Assembly: GCA_001800745.1 (NCBI GenBank)
Contig: MGVZ01000047.1
Location: 1 to 42,980, forward strand
Length of the DNA stretch: 42,980 nt
Source: Euryarchaeota archaeon RBG_16_67_27
Lineage (GTDB): Archaea; Thermoplasmatota; Thermoplasmata; RBG-16-68-12
Direction of reading: 5' to 3'
A model generated the notes under the pieces. The model did not search any database. It was not told the origin of the DNA and saw nothing but the letters and a program-made list of their open reading frames with translations. Positions 41,769 through 42,980 of the stretch are shown piece after piece (the first letter of the stretch is position 1; each line of letters starts with the position of its first letter). The position numbers and the translations under genes are program-made.

Positions 41769-41778
41769 TACTTAAAGG
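41769..41778 (-). promoter_or_regulatory. TATA box for GTPase copy 2
   Basis: TACCTTTAAGTAA on the minus strand is centred about 34 bp before the ATG at 41739, near leaderless spacing. Confidence 0.6.
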
Positions 41779-41837
41779 TACTGCGGTGAATCGCAATCCA
41801 CGCGAACCTTTTTCCGACCGCTACCGATGCGGACGTG

Positions 41838-42491
41838 ATGCGCGCGGAGCGCGGCCTCGTCCTCGCCCTCGACACGACGGACCTCGCACGGACGCGCTTC
41901 GTCGCGGGCGCCGTGCGCGGGGAGGTCGACGCGATCAAGGTCGGCTGGCCCCTCGTCCTCGCCTCAGGGATCGACATTGTCGAAGAGCTCGCGCGGTCGA
42001 GCTACGTGCTGTGCGACTTCAAGGTCGCGGACATCCCGAACACGAACCGGCTGATCGTCGAGCAGGCGGTCGCCCGCGGTGCGTCGGGCGTGATCGCCCA
42101 CGGGTTCCCCGGGGAGGACTCCGTTCGGGCGTGCGTGGAGGCCGCGAGAACCGCGGACGTGTTCGTCGTCGCGGAGATGAGCCACCCCGGGGGCGAGGAG
42201 TTCACGTCGCGGCACGCGGAGGAGATCGCGCGGCTCGCCGTCCGCGCGGGGGCCGCGGGGATCATCGCGCCGGCGACGCGGCCAGAGAGGATCGCGGCCC
42301 TCCGGGGCATTCTAGGCTCCCGCCTCATCCTGTCCCCGGGCGTCGGGGCGCAGGGGGGCACGGCGACGGACGCGATCCACATGGGCGCGGACGCGGTGAT
42401 CGTCGGCCGGTCGATCTACGAGGCGGCAGACCCCGCGAAGGCCGCGGCCGCCCTCGCGTCCGAGGTCGCTCGCGCGCGGCGCGGGAGATAG
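41838..42491 (+). CDS. pyrF: Orotidine 5'-phosphate decarboxylase
   Basis: The 217-residue TIM barrel has the OMP decarboxylase signature DFKVADIPNT, which supplies the Lys-Asp pair of the catalytic tetrad. AIKVGWPL and LALDTTD supply the other residues, and SPGVGAQGG and VIVGRSIYEA form the phosphate-binding end. It converts OMP to UMP, the last step of de novo pyrimidine synthesis. ATG at 41838 is chosen, with GTG at 41835 as alternative. A weak T-rich promoter-like sequence (CCTTTTTCC, 41808-41816) lies about 26 bp upstream. Confidence 0.95.
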   Translation: MRAERGLVLALDTTDLARTRFVAGAVRGEVDAIKVGWPLVLASGIDIVEELARSSYVLCDFKVADIPNTNRLIVEQAVARGASGVIAHGFPGEDSVRACVEAARTADVFVVAEMSHPGGEEFTSRHAEEIARLAVRAGAAGIIAPATRPERIAALRGILGSRLILSPGVGAQGGTATDAIHMGADAVIVGRSIYEAADPAKAAAALASEVARARRGR

Positions 42492-42517
42492 ACGCGAAGC
42501 TTATCCGGGGAGAGCCC

Positions 42518-42980
42518 ATGCGCGCCCCCACGGAGCCGATTCGCGTCGACGACCGGGAGCGCGTGCGGTCGTTCCTCGAGACAGACCGCGAGGCGAACGC
42601 GGTCGTGTGGAACCGGGTGTACGAGCACCCGGGCTACCGGGAGCTCTGGATCGACGACCCGTCGCCCAAGGCGCTCCTCGCGATGGACCGCGCGACCTCG
42701 ACGGACGGAACGACGGGGTTCGTCCTCCACGCGATCGACGTGAGCGCCGCGAGGGAGCTCATGCCCCTCCTCCCCGCGGGGGACGTGCACTTCCATCTCA
42801 CGGAGGAATGGCAGCTCGGCGCGGTGGAGGAGCGCGCCTCGGAAATCCACGCGCGACCCGCCTGGCTCTTCCGGCTGGACCCGAAGCGTTTCGTCGACCT
42901 CCAGACCCACGAGGTCCATCCGGTCCCGGAGGACCGGGCGCCGATGATCGCGGAGCTCTGGGAGCCGGACTCGCCCGCGG
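42518..42980 (+). CDS. N-acetyltransferase-like protein (GNAT?), truncated by window edge
   Basis: The frame from ATG 42518 stays open for 154 codons to the window end, with strong GC bias at third positions, so a real gene is cut here. The visible part (VRSFLETDREANAVVWNRVYE, FVLHAIDVSAARELMPLLP, WLFRLDPKRFV) resembles the N-terminal domain that precedes a GNAT fold in some archaeal acetyltransferases. The acetyl-CoA motif would lie beyond the edge, so the assignment is tentative. A TATA-like GCTTATCC lies about 18 bp upstream, too close for the ATG chosen if it is the promoter. Confidence 0.5.
   Translation, partial: MRAPTEPIRVDDRERVRSFLETDREANAVVWNRVYEHPGYRELWIDDPSPKALLAMDRATSTDGTTGFVLHAIDVSAARELMPLLPAGDVHFHLTEEWQLGAVEERASEIHARPAWLFRLDPKRFVDLQTHEVHPVPEDRAPMIAELWEPDSPA

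Noticed and set aside
1-42980. CRISPR arrays, tRNA or rRNA genes, IS elements
   Set aside because: No spaced direct repeats, no tRNA T-loop pattern in the intergenic gaps, and no transposase-like frame was seen. The only mobile elements supported are the two inteins.

Overview
The window reads as high-GC archaeal DNA, most likely from a respiring member of the Thermoplasmatota (for example the high-GC soil/groundwater lineages; this placement is inferred, not tested). Evidence: an A-type ATP synthase operon (H-I-K-E-C-F-A-B-D), a complex I cluster without the NADH-input genes nuoEFG, archaeal TATA boxes about 28-38 bp upstream of start codons at many transcription units (the geometry of leaderless mRNAs), tight ATGA/GTGA gene overlaps, frequent GTG starts, an intein at the P-loop of ATPase subunit A as in Thermoplasma, and tandem Ras-like GTPases.

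Layout. 1-5045: a partial Mrp/NBP35 Fe-S carrier ATPase, a malic enzyme, a small unknown gene, a stand-alone copy of a domain that is also fused to the adjacent trypsin-fold protein, and a DinB polymerase. 5107-15981 (minus): an 11-gene complex I operon, A-C-D-H-J1-J2-K-L-M-M-N. It has a duplicated nuoM, a split nuoJ and a NuoL with an internally repeated lateral-helix segment, and it lacks nuoB and nuoI. 16142-18060 (plus): a sulfite-oxidase-fold molybdoenzyme, TatC and TatA. 18134-21086 (plus): a GlcD-like FAD oxidoreductase followed by a degenerate paralogue. 21088-27329 (minus): a cupredoxin, a small membrane protein, a Tat-dependent Rieske protein, a b6-type cytochrome b, a subunit IV-like cytochrome b fused to an HdrC-like ferredoxin domain, an HdrB-like CCG protein, a 2x[4Fe-4S] protein, a zinc-ribbon membrane protein and an Lrp/AsnC regulator. 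27617-37742 (plus): the A-type ATP synthase with a 183-residue mini-intein in subunit A and a 360-residue LAGLIDADG intein in subunit B, ending in a 44-residue membrane protein missing from the ORF track. 37747-41739 (minus): a large single-pass surface protein whose cytoplasmic tail has a longin/roadblock-like pattern, followed upstream by two paralogous Ras-like GTPases. 41838-42980: orotidine 5'-phosphate decarboxylase and a partial acetyltransferase-like gene.

How the genes fit together. Most of the window is one bioenergetic island. Complex I and the Rieske/cytochrome b complex would build the ion gradient, the cupredoxin would take electrons from the Rieske protein, Tat would export the folded Rieske protein, and the ATP synthase would use the gradient. 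The ATP synthase c subunit lacks the glutamines usual in Na+-type rotors, so protons are likely. The FAD proteins and HdrB/HdrC-like modules look like parts of a GlcDEF/HdrD-type dehydrogenase, here covalently joined to a cytochrome b.

The two most unusual systems are (i) the cytochrome b/heterodisulfide-reductase fusion inside a Rieske/cyt b operon and (ii) the transmembrane surface protein with a longin-like tail next to a pair of small GTPases with an altered switch II. All functional links between genes are inference from sequence and position.
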